Assembly: GCA_963828755.1 (NCBI GenBank)
Contig: CAWHFY010000008.1
Location: forward strand, 91,238 to 155,237
Length of the DNA: 64,000 nt
Source of the DNA: WHSW01 sp963828755
GTDB taxonomy: Bacteria > Actinomycetota > Thermoleophilia > Solirubrobacterales > 70-9
Direction of reading: 5' to 3'
Part shown: positions 1-8,514 of the stretch, piece by piece
Numbering within the stretch: position 1 is the first letter of the stretch
Layout of the letters: each line of letters opens with the position of its first letter
Position numbers and translations under genes: made by a program
Notes under the pieces: model-generated
Seen by the model: only the letters and a program-made list of their open reading frames with translations
The model's database searches: none
What the model was told of the DNA's origin: nothing

Positions 1-2
1 TC

Positions 3-441
3 TACCGCGCGTACGTGGGCGCCCTCGACCGCGGCGAGGAGGCGGCGCTGTGGCGCGACTACCGCACCGTTGGCGCGGCTGTTCGGCCTGGCGCCCGACC
101 AGATGCCACGCACGCTCGCCGCGGTCGACCGCTACCGCGACGAGATGCTCGACGGCGACCGCCTCCACATCACGGACTGGGCGCGCGAGCGAGCGCGCGA
201 GATCGTGCTCGAGCCGCCGGTGTCGCTGGCGGTGCGCCCGCTCGTCGAGGCGGCGAACTTCATCACGATCACCCTGCTGCCGTCACGGATCCGCGCCGAG
301 TACGGGTTCTCCCGGTTGCCACCGCAGCCGCTTCGCAGCGCGCTCGTCGCCGGCGGCGCCGAGTACGTGAAGCGGGCGCTGCTGCCGCTGATGCCCGGCC
401 GGCTGCGGTTCACGACCGTGGCCCGCGCCGCAAGCGCCTGA
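3..441 (+). CDS. MpaB/rubber-oxygenase family protein (DUF2236), 5'-clipped and frame-disrupted
   Basis: C-terminal part of an oxygenase of the MpaB / latex-clearing-protein fold (DUF2236), a predicted haem-dependent oxygenase. The reading starts outside the window with YRAYVGALDRGEEAALW and continues with RLFGLAPDQMPRTLAAVDRY and a helical tail PLMPGRLRFTTVARAASA. The first 20 residues lie in frame 3 and the rest in frame 1; the join needs one base to be dropped near position 69. The N-terminal two thirds, including any haem ligand, are not visible, so the family call rests on the typical C-terminal pattern only. It could also be a genuine remnant. Confidence 0.5.
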   Translation, partial: TARTWAPSTAARRRRCGATTAPLARLFGLAPDQMPRTLAAVDRYRDEMLDGDRLHITDWARERAREIVLEPPVSLAVRPLVEAANFITITLLPSRIRAEYGFSRLPPQPLRSALVAGGAEYVKRALLPLMPGRLRFTTVARAASA

Positions 442-454
442 TCTCGACATCTAC

Positions 455-486
455 TGATGTAACGGTTGGGCCCCAGCGTGATGTAA
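455..486 (+). promoter_or_regulatory. Direct-repeat operator candidate before the cyclase gene
   Basis: TGATGTAA occurs at 455-462 and again at 479-486, 24 bp apart, and each copy is followed by a GGCCC stretch. The first copy also overlaps an inverted repeat ACATC-tact-GATGT. The arrangement lies 15-45 bp before the ATG at 501 and fits a transcription-factor site, but the factor is unknown. Confidence 0.3.
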
Positions 487-500
487 TCGGCCCTACGGGA

Positions 501-1272
501 ATGGGCGACACAACCGAGGAAAGCCAGGACGGCGATTCGACGATCGGCGCCGCGCTCGGGCCGAAGCTGTTCAAGGCGATGAAGATCGCCCGCGAGGTGC
601 TGCCCGGTGACAGCCGCTACGGCGACCCGCTCTCGACGACCGGAACCCAACCGCGCACGCTGGTCGCGCGCAAGCTGGGCGAGGCGGCGAAGCGCCGCCC
701 GGGGATCCTCAAGGAGGCCGGCCTCTCGGCGCTGCAGGTATGGGAGGCGGTGTCTGAGTCCGAGGAATCGAAGCTCGGCGACGACCGGCTCGCGATCGCG
801 TTCACCGACCTGGTCGGTTTCTCCGACTGGGCGCTCGAAGCCGGCGACGACCTGTCGCTCGAGCTGCTGCGCGAGGTCGCCGAGGCGATCGAGGCCCCGG
901 TGGTCGAGTGCGGCGGCGAGGTCGTGAAGCGCCTGGGGGACGGGATGATGGCCGTCTTCGGCGACCCCGATGCCGCGGTCGAGGCGCTGTTCGCGGGGCG
1001 CGAGCGCCTGCGTGGCGTCGAGGTCGGCGGGTACGTTCCCCGTATGCGCGCTGACCTGCACGTCGGCTCCCCGCGGCGACTCGCCGACGACTACCTCGGC
1101 GTCGACGTCAACATCGCGGCCCGGATCGCCGAGAGGGCTTCGGCGGACGAGCTGCTCGTCTCCGGCGACGCGCTCGAGGAGCTCGACCGACGGGATCGCC
1201 GCGAAGAAGAAGCTGATCTTCCGCGCCAAGGGCGTGCCGCGCGATGTCACCGCCTACTCGCTGAGAGGCGAA
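501..1272 (+). CDS. Class III adenylate/guanylate cyclase domain protein (frame-disrupted)
   Basis: Cytoplasmic nucleotide cyclase homology domain protein that would make cAMP or cGMP from ATP or GTP. ATG at 501. An N-terminal helical region of about 90 residues precedes the cyclase domain. The two metal-binding aspartates lie in AFTDLVGFS and KRLGDGMMAVF, and the asparagine/arginine pair in GVDVNIAARIAERA. One extra base near 1188 moves the end of the domain (DGIAAKKKLIFRAKG) to another frame; dropping it restores a continuous protein that runs without a stop into the coiled-coil segment at 1273, so the two may be one polypeptide. The gap before it holds two direct repeats (455-462, 479-486). 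No membrane segment is seen. Confidence 0.72.
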
Positions 1273-1650
1273 ATGAGCGACGAGCCGGAGATCATCGACG
1301 AGTCGGCGATCGCCGACGACGAGCGCGCCGTGGTCCGCCGCGGCTCGGTCGACCTGATGCAGGTGCCGCGGCTGCTCGGCGGGGCGCTCGCCGACATTCG
1401 CACGATCGCCGAGGGGATGGCGACGCTGCCGAAGCTGCTGATCGCACTGGACGGGATCCAGGGCAAGGTCGAGTCGCTCGACCACGAGGTGAAGCAGATG
1501 CGCGCCGCGGTCGAGGCCATGGGCGGCGACGTCGGCGAGCTGCGCGACGGCATCGACCGGCTCGAGCCGCACCTCGAGGACGTCAGCAAGGTCGCGCACC
1601 CGCTCCGGCGCCTCAACGACTCACGCCGGCGCCGCGACTCGGGCGCGTGA
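1273..1650 (+). CDS. Coiled-coil protein, unknown function
   Basis: A 125-residue acidic protein or a C-terminal extension of the cyclase. It starts MSDEPEIIDESAIADDE at an ATG at 1273, which is in frame with the corrected cyclase with no stop between them. Residues 40-110 form a helical, heptad-like stretch (IQGKVESLDHEVKQMRAAV) typical of a coiled coil, and the end is Arg-rich (RRRRDSGA). Its stop overlaps the GTG start of the next gene (GTGA at 1647-1650), so it belongs to the same transcript. Not recognised as a named family. Confidence 0.5.
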   Translation: MSDEPEIIDESAIADDERAVVRRGSVDLMQVPRLLGGALADIRTIAEGMATLPKLLIALDGIQGKVESLDHEVKQMRAAVEAMGGDVGELRDGIDRLEPHLEDVSKVAHPLRRLNDSRRRRDSGA

Positions 1651-2274
1651 GCCGGCGCTTCGCCGGGCTCGCGCTCGTCCTCCCGCGTGGCGCTCGCCGC
1701 CTGCGGCGGCTCCGATCCGAGCTCGTCGACCAGCTCGACCACGACGACGCCCGCGCCGCCGCCGAAGGAGACCCGCGAGGGCCTGCCAGATCGCCCGGAG
1801 CAGTGGACCCGCTACGTCAACGAGCGCGGCGGCTACGCGCTGCTCCTGCCGCGCGGCTGGGAGGGCGAGCGCGACGGGCCGCAGACCCTGATCCGCTCCT
1901 TCGACCGCCTGGTCGCGATCTCCATCGCGCCGGACCGCTCGGCCGCGGCGGCCGAGACGCCGATCGAGGACTACGCGACCAACACCGCCGAGCGCCTGCG
2001 CGGGTTCGAGCACGGCTTCGAGCCGGAGGGCACGCGTCGCTTCCCCGGCCACTACGAGGCGGTCGACGTCTACGGGACCGGGAGGTCGCGCGACGGCGTC
2101 GAGCAGCGGGTCTCGGTGATCGTCCTGCGCCGTGACGAGCTCGCGACGAGTCATCGCCGTGGTCGCCGCGAACGCGAAGCCGGCGGCGAAGGAGTCGATG
2201 CGCCTGGCTCGCAAGGTCGTCGCAACGATCCGCACCCGGCCCCGCGCGCCCCTGACCCGCCGACTTTCATCTGA
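1647..2274 (+). CDS. Putative secreted lipoprotein (frame-disrupted)
   Basis: GTG start overlaps the preceding stop. The hydrophobic leader (SRRFAGLALVL, then VALAACGG after dropping one base near 1687) ends in a lipobox-like Ala-Ala-Cys, followed by a Ser/Thr/Pro linker and a domain of about 150 residues (ERGGYALLLPRGWEGE) resembling the small PsbP/LpqN-like secreted domains in which actinobacteria keep a conserved PxGW motif. A second extra base near 2148 restores an amphipathic tail (VVAANAKPAAKESMRLARK). The true stop is probably at 2253-2255 or 2272-2274, depending on how the frame is repaired. Function unknown; likely anchored on the outer face of the membrane. Confidence 0.55.
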
Positions 2275-2310
2275 ACCACACTCAGGGGTGGCTGAGATGA
2301 AACTCGCGGC
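2262..2310. terminator. Hairpin repeat A, copy 1 (bidirectional terminator candidate)
   Basis: Between the ends of two convergent genes. TTTCATCT (2265-2272) pairs with AGATGAAA (2295-2302) and CCAC (2276-2279) pairs with GTGG (2288-2291). A related element with the same flanking words and a stronger inner stem lies at 41873-41915, also between converging genes, so this is a repeated structure and not chance. Confidence 0.55.
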
Positions 2311-2317
2311 GGAGTGG

Positions 2318-2821
2318 CTAGCGGTCGGGGCGCTCCGGGTAGATCTCGTCGATCGTGACCAGGGCATCGAACGGGCCGCCGATCGCTGCGGCGATCGCGT
2401 CGGTGCCACCGGCGAGGCGATCGACGACGCAGGCGCCGCCGACGATCTCGAGCCCCTGCTCGCGGATCTGCTCGACCGCGGCGACGGTCGAGCCGCCGGT
2501 GGTCACCGTGTCCTCGACCACGAACACCTTCGTCCCGGCCTCGACCGGGCCCTCGACCATCCGCTGCAGCCCGTGCGCCTTGGTCTCCTTGCGGACGAAG
2601 AAGCCGACCAGCCCGCTGCCCTGCGGCACCGCGATCGCGGCGCAGGCGAGCGGGATCGCCGCCATCACCGGGCCGCCGACCGCCTCGGCGCCCGCCGCGA
2701 CCGCGGCGTCGGCGAGCAGCTCGCCGGCGGCGCGAAATCCCTCGGGGCGCAGCAGCGCCCGGCGCGCGTCGACGTAGTACTGCGCCGTCTGCCCGCTCGA
2801 GAGCACGACCTCGCCGAGCAC
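2318..2821 (-). CDS. pyrE: Orotate phosphoribosyltransferase
   Basis: Joins orotate and PRPP to give orotidine 5'-monophosphate in pyrimidine synthesis. The PRPP-binding motif VFVVEDTVTTGGST and the N-terminal GEVVLSSGQTAQYYVDAR, typical of PyrE, are intact. The only standard start in frame is a GTG at 2821, giving 167 residues. Clear PyrE sequence (KQTLVEELREHALV) continues upstream of it to about 2866, where no ATG, GTG or TTG is available. The native start may be non-canonical or lost to a base error. It follows the L,D-transpeptidase on the same strand with no gap, and ends at hairpin repeat A. Confidence 0.85.
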   Translation of the reverse strand: MLGEVVLSSGQTAQYYVDARRALLRPEGFRAAGELLADAAVAAGAEAVGGPVMAAIPLACAAIAVPQGSGLVGFFVRKETKAHGLQRMVEGPVEAGTKVFVVEDTVTTGGSTVAAVEQIREQGLEIVGGACVVDRLAGGTDAIAAAIGGPFDALVTIDEIYPERPDR

Positions 2822-2864
2822 GAGCGCGTGCTCGCGCAGCTCCTCGACCAGGGTCTGCTTCGCG

Positions 2865-3905
2865 TTAGCGATAGACGTACATCTTGTCCCCGAGATCGAT
2901 CCAGTTGTAGATGAAGATCGAGTCGGGGATCGGGTTGCGGATGCAGCCGTGGCTGGCCGGGTAGGGCGGCACGTCGTGATAGCCGTGGGTCGCCTCGCCG
3001 CGGTTGTAATAGATCGAGTAGTACATCCCGAGCGAGTTGAAGCCCGGGTCCTTGCGATAGAACGTGTAGCCGCCCTGGTCGGACGGGGTGGCCGCCGCGC
3101 CGGTCGAGACGTGGAAGGTGTAGACCGGCTCGCCGTCCTTGACGAGCGACATCACCTGCTTGGAGATGTCGACCTCGACGTGCTTGCCGGCGCCCGGGTA
3201 CTTGGGCTTGAAGGCGCCCTTGCCCTCGGCGAGCAGCTTGAAGATCGTCGGGTTGGCGTTGAAGATCCGCTCCATCCCGTTGACCTTGCGGAAGGCCATC
3301 ACGGCGCGCTCCGTGTGCGAGCCGTAGTTGTGCTTGTCGGTGTCGTAGTAGCCCTCCTTGCGCAGGAGGTCGTTGAAGAGCTCGACCGCCGGGCCGCGAT
3401 CACCCGGATCGAGGTCGATGTACTTGATCCCGAACTTGCCCGACTTCGCCAGCCCGCCGGCCTGCTGGGCGGTCGCCGGCTTGCTCGCCCGGGCGCGGTA
3501 GTGGCCCGGCTCGAGGAGCGGCTTCGAGCGCAGCTTGACGCGGCCGAAGTTCTTGCCCTTGACCTGGCGCACGTAGCCGTTGCGCTTCGCGACCGTGTCG
3601 CCACCGGCGCCGAGGCGGACCTCGATCTTCTGGTGGGGGACGAACGGCCTCACGGTGCCCACCACGGTCACCCGGTCGCCGACCTTGGCCTTGCCGCCCT
3701 TGAGGCCCTTGAGCTTGAGCTTGATCTTGGCCGGGGCGGGGCTGGGGTCGGTCTGCCCGTCCCCGCCCGGACCACCCGGGGCCGCGTTGCCGACACCGGC
3801 GGCCGTGGCCGCGGGCGGGGCGTCTTGCGCGAGCGCGAGAGCCGGGAATAGGAGCATGGCGATCGTCGCCAGCACCCCTGCGGCGACCTGGGAGAGCGTC
3901 TTCAC
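2865..3905 (-). CDS. Secreted L,D-transpeptidase (YkuD) with peptidoglycan-binding domain
   Basis: Cross-links or remodels peptidoglycan by making 3-3 peptide bridges. GTG at 3905 gives 346 residues with a clean signal peptide (VKTLSQVAAGVLATIAMLLF...ALAQD). After an Ala/Pro/Gly linker come a beta-rich domain, a peptidoglycan-binding domain 1 (DPGDRGPAVELFNDLLRKEG) and a C-terminal YkuD domain with the catalytic histidine and cysteine in YPASHGCIRNP. An upstream in-frame start would add a non-hydrophobic Arg/Pro-rich stretch and is unlikely. A -10-like TTCAAT lies 7 nt before the GTG. Acts outside the membrane; pyrE follows directly. Confidence 0.88.
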   Translation of the reverse strand: MKTLSQVAAGVLATIAMLLFPALALAQDAPPAATAAGVGNAAPGGPGGDGQTDPSPAPAKIKLKLKGLKGGKAKVGDRVTVVGTVRPFVPHQKIEVRLGAGGDTVAKRNGYVRQVKGKNFGRVKLRSKPLLEPGHYRARASKPATAQQAGGLAKSGKFGIKYIDLDPGDRGPAVELFNDLLRKEGYYDTDKHNYGSHTERAVMAFRKVNGMERIFNANPTIFKLLAEGKGAFKPKYPGAGKHVEVDISKQVMSLVKDGEPVYTFHVSTGAAATPSDQGGYTFYRKDPGFNSLGMYYSIYYNRGEATHGYHDVPPYPASHGCIRNPIPDSIFIYNWIDLGDKMYVYR

Positions 3906-3912
3906 GCCGGGA

Positions 3913-3918
3913 ATTGAA
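3913..3918 (-). promoter_or_regulatory. -10-like hexamer for the L,D-transpeptidase gene
   Basis: TTCAAT on the minus strand ends 7 nt before the GTG at 3905, the spacing expected for leaderless transcription. Confidence 0.35.
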
Positions 3919-3977
3919 GCAGGCGCGCGCGACGGCAGGCGCGCGCGACAGCGGGCGCGCGACGGGCCCAAGCGTGG

Positions 3978-4814
3978 CTAGCTGGTGACCAGCAGGGTGA
4001 ACGCGATCGCGTTGTTGAACGCGTGCACGGCGATGTTCGACCAGAGCGAGTCGGTGCGTTCATAGACGCCAGCGAGGACGAGCCCGAGCAGGGTCAACTG
4101 CGCCCCGGCGATCAGGTTCGCGTCGCTGAGGTGGACGGCGCCGAACAGCAGCGCGGAGATCAGCCCGGCAGCCCAGAACGGCAGCCGGCTGCGCAGCCCG
4201 GCGAAGAAGAAGCCGCGAAAGAAGATCTCCTCGCAAAACGGCGCCACGACGACGATCAGCAGCCCGGCGACGATCGCGGCGATCGTGCTGCTGTCGAACC
4301 CGAGCTGGTCGGCGACGTCGCTCTGCTCGGGATCGCCGAGAACCAACACGATCGCGATCACGGCGACGAAGTAGATGGCGTACCCGGCGACTGCGACCTT
4401 GATCCAGCCGGGGTTCGGGCGCCGCAGCCCGAGCGCCTTGAACGGTCTGGCCTCACCGCGCCGGCGGGCGATCCAGAACGCGACGCCGACCAGCGCCAGC
4501 TCGAGCAGCGCCTGGCTGGCGAGCGTCACGTCGATGCCCTCCGCTCCGGTGATCGGGTAGATCAGCAGGCCGCCGACGATCAGCACGCCGATTACGCCGA
4601 TGATCCCGAGCAGGCCGTCGGCGGGGCCCCAGCTCGGGCGCCGGAACCGGCTGCGCTGCGGCCCAGCGGGCGGCGGCGAGCTTCCCGGTGGCGGCGCGCT
4701 CAGCGGCGGGGTGGTGGGCGGTGGCGGCTGGCTGGTCGCGCCGGAGCCCGGCCCAGCGGGCGGCGGCGGCCCCGGTGGCGGCGGGCTGTCTGGGGTTTGG
4801 GGCTCGTCGCTCAA
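3978..4814 (-). CDS. CPBP family intramembrane metalloprotease (CAAX-protease-like)
   Basis: Multi-pass membrane protease of the CPBP/Rce1 group. A TTG start at 4814 overlaps the stop of the HAD gene (TTGA). The first 60 residues are a Pro/Gly/Ser-rich cytoplasmic tail (SDEPQTPDSPPPPGPPPP); the membrane part starts at LLGIIGVIGVLIVGG. Active-site motifs: EE and R in APFCEEIFFRGFFF, FGAVHL, and HAFNNAIAF, matching EExxxR, FxxxH and HxxxN. About 278 residues with 6-7 membrane segments. Substrate unknown. Confidence 0.82.
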   Translation of the reverse strand: MSDEPQTPDSPPPPGPPPPAGPGSGATSQPPPPTTPPLSAPPPGSSPPPAGPQRSRFRRPSWGPADGLLGIIGVIGVLIVGGLLIYPITGAEGIDVTLASQALLELALVGVAFWIARRRGEARPFKALGLRRPNPGWIKVAVAGYAIYFVAVIAIVLVLGDPEQSDVADQLGFDSSTIAAIVAGLLIVVVAPFCEEIFFRGFFFAGLRSRLPFWAAGLISALLFGAVHLSDANLIAGAQLTLLGLVLAGVYERTDSLWSNIAVHAFNNAIAFTLLVTS

Positions 4815-5440
4815 GGCCGCAGGAATCGCTCGATCTCGGCGAGCGAGGCTATCGGTCCGTCGTCGCGATCGATCAGGACGGCCTCGATCCCGGCCGCGCG
4901 CGCTCCGGCGAGGTCCTCTTCGGGCGTGTCGCCAACGTGCAGCGCCTCCGCAGGGTCGCAGCCGGCGAGCTCGAGCGCGGCGGCGAAGATCGCCGGGTCG
5001 GGCTTGCGGGCGCCGACCGCGGCCGAGGTGACGACGCCGTCGAGCACCGGCGCCAGACCGCAGCGCTCGAGCACCTCGCCAAGGGCATAGTCCCAGTTCG
5101 AGACGCAGATCAGGGTCAGCCCGCTCTCGCGCAGCGCGGTGAGCGCCGGGGCGGCATCGGGGTAAGCGCGGAAGCGGATCGCGCTCATCATCGTCGCGAC
5201 GTCGACCTCGCGGCCGAGCTCGCGGCTGAGCAGCGCTGCGCACTCGCGCCGCAACCGCGCGAGCGACGCCGGGTCGCGCGCCTCGTGGGCGTGCTCGCGG
5301 TAGTGGGCCATCTCGGCACGCATCGCCGCGACCACCCGCGGGCCCGGCTCGACCGCGAGCGCTGCGGCGAGCGGCTCCCACGGGGGCTCGAGCTCGACCA
5401 GGGTGCCGAGCGCGTCGAAGAACACCGCCTTGGTCGTCAC
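4811..5440 (-). CDS. HAD-superfamily hydrolase (haloacid dehalogenase-like phosphatase)
   Basis: Cytoplasmic phosphatase, 209 residues from a GTG at 5440. Motif I is VFFDALGTLVELEPP, where the usual second Asp of DxD is replaced (FFDALGT). Motif II is ICVSNWD, motif III GARKPDPAIF, and motif IV LHVGDTPEEDLAGARAAG. The Asp-to-Ala-type variation (D-A-L-G-T) is common in the REG-2/HDHD3-like clade. The stop overlaps the TTG of the CPBP protease, so the two are co-translated. Repeat B copy 1 lies just upstream. Confidence 0.8.
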   Translation of the reverse strand: MTTKAVFFDALGTLVELEPPWEPLAAALAVEPGPRVVAAMRAEMAHYREHAHEARDPASLARLRRECAALLSRELGREVDVATMMSAIRFRAYPDAAPALTALRESGLTLICVSNWDYALGEVLERCGLAPVLDGVVTSAAVGARKPDPAIFAAALELAGCDPAEALHVGDTPEEDLAGARAAGIEAVLIDRDDGPIASLAEIERFLRP

Positions 5441-5458
5441 GTTGTGAGGTGGAGCGAA

Positions 5459-5493
5459 GCGAAGCCGAGCCGCGCCGCCGCTGAGGCGCCTTT
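5459..5493 (+). repeat. Dispersed hairpin repeat B, copy 1
   Basis: CGAAGCCGA followed by stem GCGCC (5472-5476), loop GCCGCTGA (5477-5484), stem GGCGC (5485-5489), then CTTTC. It lies between the divergent HAD and mscS genes. Three more copies (6289, 26043, 48709) keep the flank and loop but vary the stem in a compensated way. Confidence 0.65.
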
Positions 5494-5522
5494 CATCGGC
5501 CAAGACTGGCAGGATCGATGCC

Positions 5523-6287
5523 ATGGAAGAGAGCTTCTGGCAGTCCAACGGAGACTGGATCAGCGCCCTGATCACGCTCGCGGTCGCCTTCGCGGTGGCG
5601 TTCGTGGTCGACCGGTTCGTGATCGCGCGGGCGACCCGGGTCGCATCGAAGGTCAGCGACACGAGCGTCTCGCGGGCGACGGCGACCCGGCTGCGGATGG
5701 TGCGCAGGCTCGTGTTCGCCGCGATCATCGTGATCGGGCTCGGGATCGCGCTCAGCCAGTTCGACAAGCTCAACAAGCTCGCGAACGCGGTGCTGGCCTC
5801 GAGCGCGGTGGTCGGCCTCGTGCTCGGCTTCGCGGCGCAGAAGATCCTGGCCAATCCGCTCGCCGGCATTCTGCTCGCGATCTCGCAGCCGATCCGGATC
5901 GGCGACACGGTGACGATCGAGGACGAGACCGGCCGCGTCGACGACCTGACCCTGTCGCACACCTTCATCGACACCGGCGACGGGCGCCTGGTGATCGTTC
6001 CGAACGAGACCGTGGTCACGAACGTGGTCGTCAACCGCTCGACCGGGAACCTGAACGCGCCGGTCGTGGCGTCGCTCTGGGTGCCCCCGGACGCCGACCT
6101 CTCCGCCGTCCGCGAGGCGCTCTCGCGGCTCGAGCCGTCGCAGGTCGACGTCGCCGAGGTGACCACCGACGGGGTCCGGATCGAGGTCCACGGTCCGCGC
6201 CGCCCGGGAGGCACCCGCGCCTCCGGCGAGGAGGCGGCGCTTCGGGAGCGCGCGCAACGCGCCCTTCGCGAGGCTGGAGTGCTGTGA
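5523..6287 (+). CDS. MscS-type mechanosensitive ion channel
   Basis: Small-conductance channel that opens under membrane tension to release solutes on osmotic downshock. 254 residues from ATG 5523. Membrane segments are at about residues 10-30 and 60-80, then the pore helix region (ANAVLASSAVVGLVLGFAAQ) and the beta domain signature NPLAGILLAISQPIRIGDTV, PNETVV. The C-terminal domain is short and ends in a charged helix. It is flanked on both sides by copies of hairpin repeat B. The trehalose genes nearby would fit an osmotic-stress context, but they are not in one operon. Confidence 0.9.
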   Translation: MEESFWQSNGDWISALITLAVAFAVAFVVDRFVIARATRVASKVSDTSVSRATATRLRMVRRLVFAAIIVIGLGIALSQFDKLNKLANAVLASSAVVGLVLGFAAQKILANPLAGILLAISQPIRIGDTVTIEDETGRVDDLTLSHTFIDTGDGRLVIVPNETVVTNVVVNRSTGNLNAPVVASLWVPPDADLSAVREALSRLEPSQVDVAEVTTDGVRIEVHGPRRPGGTRASGEEAALRERAQRALREAGVL

Positions 6288-6288
6288 G

Positions 6289-6324
6289 GCGAAGCCGAAC
6301 GCGCGCCGCCGTTGAGGCGCTTTT
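6289..6324 (+). repeat. Dispersed hairpin repeat B, copy 2 (terminator-like)
   Basis: GCGAAGCCGAACGC, stem GCGCC (6303-6307), loop GCCGTTGA (6308-6315), stem GGCGC (6316-6320), then TTTTG. It begins 2 nt after the mscS stop, so this copy could act as an intrinsic terminator for mscS. Confidence 0.65.
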
Positions 6325-6368
6325 GTTGCAGGCCGGCTGAGCGCGCTCGGTACCCTTACCGGTTCGCC

Positions 6369-8475
6369 ATGACTGCACGTCAGCGCAGACGACACCGCCG
6401 TTCGCAGGGGAGCTCGGTCGGTAAGAAGGTCCTGCTCGTCTTCGTCGGGTTGTTCGCCGTGATCGCGAGTCGCCCTCGGTGGCGGCGTGATCTGGGTTCT
6501 CAACGTCGCCGCCGACGCACCGGACATCGACACCCTGAAGCCGGCCGACAGCGGCTCGAACACGCAGATCTTCGCCGCCGACGGCACCAGCCTCGGCTAC
6601 GTCCAGTCCGACATCCTGCGCACCCCGGTCGCCCTCGACGAGATCCCCGAGCGCCTCCAGAAGGCCACCATCGCGATCGAGGACGAGCACTTCTACGACC
6701 ACGGCGGGGTCGACTACAGCGCGATCATCCGCGCTGCGGTCGAGAACTTCGAGGCCGGCGAGGTCAAGCAGGGCGCCTCGACGATCACCCAGCAGCTCGT
6801 CCGCAACCTCTACATCCGCGATCCGAGGGACACGATCGAGCGGAAGATCAAAGAGGCGAAGATGGCGATGCAGTACGAGGACGAGTACACGAAGAACCAG
6901 ATCCTCAACCAGTACCTGAACACCGCCTCATACGGGACCAACAACGGCAAGACCGCGGTCGGGGTCGAGGCCGCCTCGCAGGTCTACTTCGACAAGGACG
7001 TCGCCGACCTCAACATCGGCGAGGCGGCGCTGCTCGCCGGCCTCCCCCAGGCGCCCACCGACTACAACCCGTTCATCAACCCGAAGGGCGCCAAGCAGCG
7101 CCGCAACGAGGTGCTCGCGGCGATGCGCGACCAGGGCTACATCACCCCGGCGACCTACGACAAGATCACTTCCCGGGGGCTCGGGCTGCACCGCGGCTAC
7201 CACTACGAGCAGCGCTCGCAGCAGTACTTCTTCGACTTCGTCCAGCAGGAGCTGATCGACAAGTACGGGGTCGCGACGGCGCGCGACGGCGGGCTCAAGG
7301 TCTATACGACGCTCGACCCGGCCCTGCAGGCGGTCGCCGAGCAGGCGATCGCGGCACACCCGGTCACCGGTGCCGCCGAGGCGCTGGTCTCGACCGACGT
7401 CGACACCGGCGAGATCATCGCGATGGCCTCCTCGTCCTCGTATGAGGACAGCCAGTTCAACCTGGCCGCCCAGGGCCGCCGCCAGCCGGGCTCCTCGTTC
7501 AAGCCCTACGCGCTGACGGCCGCGGTTGCGCAGGGCATCGACCCCGACTCGACCTACTACCCGGCGCCGAGCACGATCAGCATCCCGCAGGGAATCGGCG
7601 CCGCGCCGTGGGTCGTGAGCGGCGGCTTCGGCGGCACGATCAGCCTGCGCCAGGCGACCGCCAACTCCGTCAACACGGTCTACGCCCAGCTCGTCACCGA
7701 CATCGGCCCTGAGGCGATGGACGACATGGCGAAGAAGATGGGCGTGACCTCACCGCTCCACAACTACCCCTCCGAGGTGCTCGGCACCGCGGACGTCACG
7801 GTGCTCGATCAGTCGAACGGCTTCGCGACGCTCGCCAGCGGCGGTGTCCACCACGACCCGACCGCGATCCAGAAGGTCGTCTTTCCCGACGGCGAGGTCG
7901 ACGAGCCCGAGCATCCCGAGGGCAACCGGGTGATCTCCGACGGAGTCGCCTACACGGTCGCCGACGTGATGAAGGGGACGCTCGACTACGGGACCGCCGT
8001 CGGCCACGACATCCAGTGCCCGGCGGCCGGCAAGACCGGAACCACCGAGGCGCAGGCCGACGCGTGGTTCGTCGGCTACACGCCGCACGTCTCGACCGCG
8101 GTCTGGGTCGGGAACCCGGACTCGCGCCAGCCGATGCCTGGGTACGGCGCGGATCTCGCCGCCCCGATCTGGCACGACTACATGACGGTCGCGGCGGCGA
8201 AGCCATGCGACGACTTCCCGGAACCGCAGAACCCGGCCGACCTCTCCTCGTACTCGAGCTCGCACACCGACAGCTACGCCAGCTCGACGACCACCACCGA
8301 CGGCTACGACACGACGACGCCGACCACGACGACGCCGGACGGCACCGGCAACGGGACCGGGACGGGGACGGGCAACACGAACGGCTACGACCCGGACCTC
8401 TACGCGCCGGGCGCGGGCCAGGACCCGGCCCCGACGCCGAACACCGGCGGGGCCGGCGGCGTCGATCCGAACTAG
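6369..8475 (+). CDS. Class A penicillin-binding protein (glycosyltransferase/transpeptidase), frame-disrupted
   Basis: Bifunctional peptidoglycan synthase. ATG at 6369; after a basic tail and one membrane anchor (KKVLLVFVGLFAVIAS) one extra base near 6468 shifts the frame; removing it gives a continuous protein of about 701 residues. The GT51 domain holds EDEHFYDHGGVDY and GASTITQQLVRNLY. The transpeptidase domain has SxxK in RQPGSSFKPYALTAAV, SxN in ANSVNTVYAQL and KTGT in AAGKTGTTEAQADAW. A Ser/Thr/Gly-rich tail of about 80 residues is extracellular. A -10-like TACCCT is at 6351-6356. The break falls just past the anchor, where a real lesion would be lethal to function, so a base error is likelier. 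Confidence 0.85.
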
Positions 8476-8502
8476 CGCCGCGCCGCCGCGCCGCCGGCGC
8501 GG

Positions 8503-8508
8503 TTCAAT
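8503..8508 (+). promoter_or_regulatory. -10-like hexamer for thiL
   Basis: TTCAAT ends 6 nt before the GTG at 8515, consistent with leaderless transcription. Confidence 0.3.
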
Positions 8509-8514
8509 GTCCGC

